DNA of 7,623 nucleotides from Flavobacteriales bacterium UBA7382. GTDB lineage: Bacteria; Bacteroidota; Bacteroidia; Flavobacteriales_D; Sanyastnellaceae. The notes under the pieces are model-generated. The model did not search any database. It saw only the letters and a program-made list of their open reading frames with translations, and was not told the DNA's origin. Shown one piece after another: positions 7,029-7,623 of the stretch (position 1 is its first letter; each line of letters begins with the position of its first letter). Both the position numbers and the translations under genes were made by a program. The stretch is taken from NCBI GenBank assembly GCA_002469765.1, contig DKNS01000141.1, positions 7,704-15,326 on the forward strand. Direction: 5' to 3'.

Positions 7029-7149
7029 CCCGGCATGAAGTTGTTCCGGAAAATGCGCGTGGCGAGCCGTTGTATTTTTCCCACCCCGACACTCTGTATC
7101 AGCTAAATTGAGGCCTTTGAGGTAGGGTCCACGTTGGCAAAAACCCCAA

Positions 7150-7581
7150 ATGATGAAAAAGCTCTTTCCCCTGCTTCTCGCGGCTGCTTGCTTCACAGCA
7201 TCTGCTCAAATCGAGGTTGACTTTTCCCAAGGCGAAGACGTGGCGTGGGTGACCTATTGCAACGAGACCATGGATTTCAGCGATGAGGAGAGTCAGCCGT
7301 TTTGGAAACAACAAAAGGCGATGAAATTGCAGGTCTCTGACTTGAAGAAAAAGAAGCGGGTGAAAGAAGCGTCTTTGTTAAATCCCTTCATTGCCTCTGG
7401 CCAAGTCGTGGTCACAACGATCGAAGACATCGCTGACTTGAAGGTTGAGATGGTTTCTTTGGAGCGAGACTTCATGTTGTTCCTTGTTGAATTGCTCGGC
7501 TCAAAAAGGGCCATTGAATTCAATTTGGCCGAGCGCGAGTACAAGCGTCAACTGAAACTGCATCGTCGCAAGGCGAGTTGA
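7150..7581 (+). CDS. Small secreted protein, Spy/CpxP-like ('sensor of ECF sigma factor' type)
   Basis: 143 residues, with a signal peptide MMKKLFPLLLAAACFTASAQ and likely cleavage after Ala-Gln at 20. A second ATG at 7153 is an equally good start. The mature protein of about 123 residues is highly charged and predicted helical. FSDEESQPFWKQQKAMKLQ (43-61) resembles the 'LT..EAEKFWP.Y..Y' opening of small periplasmic Spy/CpxP-like proteins often annotated in Flavobacteria as sensors of ECF-type sigma factors. ELLGSKRAIEFNLAEREYKR (114-133) resembles their 'LSP.KA..L..AE.EFKR.LL' ending. The Lys-rich segment at 65-73 and the region between are not diagnostic. Such proteins are thought to bind unfolded proteins or regulate envelope stress, but no function is proven here. 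It is separated from kdsA by 121 bp and is less GC-rich than its neighbours. No strong promoter match was found upstream. Confidence 0.75.
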   Translation: MMKKLFPLLLAAACFTASAQIEVDFSQGEDVAWVTYCNETMDFSDEESQPFWKQQKAMKLQVSDLKKKKRVKEASLLNPFIASGQVVVTTIEDIADLKVEMVSLERDFMLFLVELLGSKRAIEFNLAEREYKRQLKLHRRKAS

Positions 7582-7587
7582 ATGCAA

Positions 7588-7611
7588 CCGGAGAACGCGC
7601 TGCGTTCTCGG
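7588..7611 (+). terminator. GC-rich hairpin after the last gene, possible terminator
   Basis: GAGAACGC (7591-7598) and GCGTTCTC (7602-7609) pair perfectly over 8 bp around a GCT loop, and CC/GG outside extends the stem by 2 bp past one bulged G. It begins 6 nt after the stop codon at 7581. No T-run follows within the 12 remaining bases, so a classical intrinsic terminator is not shown. It could be an RNA-stabilising or attenuated structure, or a chance hairpin. Confidence 0.45.
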
Positions 7612-7623
7612 AAACCAGAGCCC

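Noticed and set aside
7044..7079. TTCCGGAA palindrome and a T-run after kdsA as a terminator
   Set aside because: The palindrome has no loop and is more than 20 nt from the T-run; no stem was found that leads directly into the Ts.
7035..7106. 23-codon open frame in the gap after kdsA (MKLFRKMRVASRC…)
   Set aside because: No ribosome binding site, promoter or recognisable product; this length is expected by chance.
7104..7111. TAAATTGA as a promoter for the small secreted protein
   Set aside because: It departs from TAnnTTTG at key positions and no -33 TTG is at suitable spacing.
6249..7196. 315-codon minus-strand open frame
   Set aside because: It is antisense to kdsA, which is certain, and has no motif of its own.
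7582..7623. ATG directly after the last stop, open to the window edge (MQPENALRSRKPEP)
   Set aside because: Only 14 codons are visible, with no recognisable start, and they coincide with the perfect hairpin, which explains the sequence better.

Overview
This window looks like high-GC Bacteroidota (roughly Flavobacteriales-like) chromosome. Three things point there. The partial gene at the left edge resembles the fused alpha/beta 2-oxoacid dehydrogenase E1 proteins of that phylum. DUF4105-type and DUF5723-like envelope proteins are present. Several promoter-like elements match the Bacteroidota -7 consensus TAnnTTTG. kdsA and dapF indicate a Gram-negative cell with LPS and with diaminopimelate for peptidoglycan and lysine. 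No tRNA, rRNA, CRISPR array, insertion sequence or phage gene was seen; this reads as core chromosome.

Layout. On the minus strand, 1-1097 holds the first 365 codons of a thiamine-diphosphate E1 enzyme that runs off the left edge. A 33-bp gap (1098-1130) separates it from the divergent plus-strand genes. These are: 1131-3218, diaminopimelate epimerase (DapF) continuing without a stop codon into a DUF4105-type envelope protein with its own signal peptide and C-terminal membrane helices; 3240-4832, a large unrecognised lipoprotein; 4834-6228, a predicted outer-membrane beta-barrel resembling DUF5723; and 6231-7028, KdsA. The last three are packed with gaps of 1-2 bp and look like one transcript. 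After a 121-bp gap, which holds only a short palindrome and a T-run and no convincing gene, 7150-7581 encodes a small secreted protein resembling the periplasmic Spy/CpxP-like 'sensor of ECF sigma factor' proteins. A GC-rich hairpin follows it at the right edge.

How the genes fit together. The plus-strand cluster is themed on the cell envelope: meso-DAP for peptidoglycan (DapF), KDO for LPS (KdsA), a lipoprotein and a barrel that may act as a pair, and a membrane-linked putative hydrolase-like domain. The most unusual feature is the in-frame DapF-DUF4105 continuity, which would place a cytoplasmic enzyme directly upstream of an export signal in one polypeptide unless translation restarts internally. 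A second notable point is how close the promoter-like elements sit to their start codons, which suggests leaderless or nearly leaderless transcripts.
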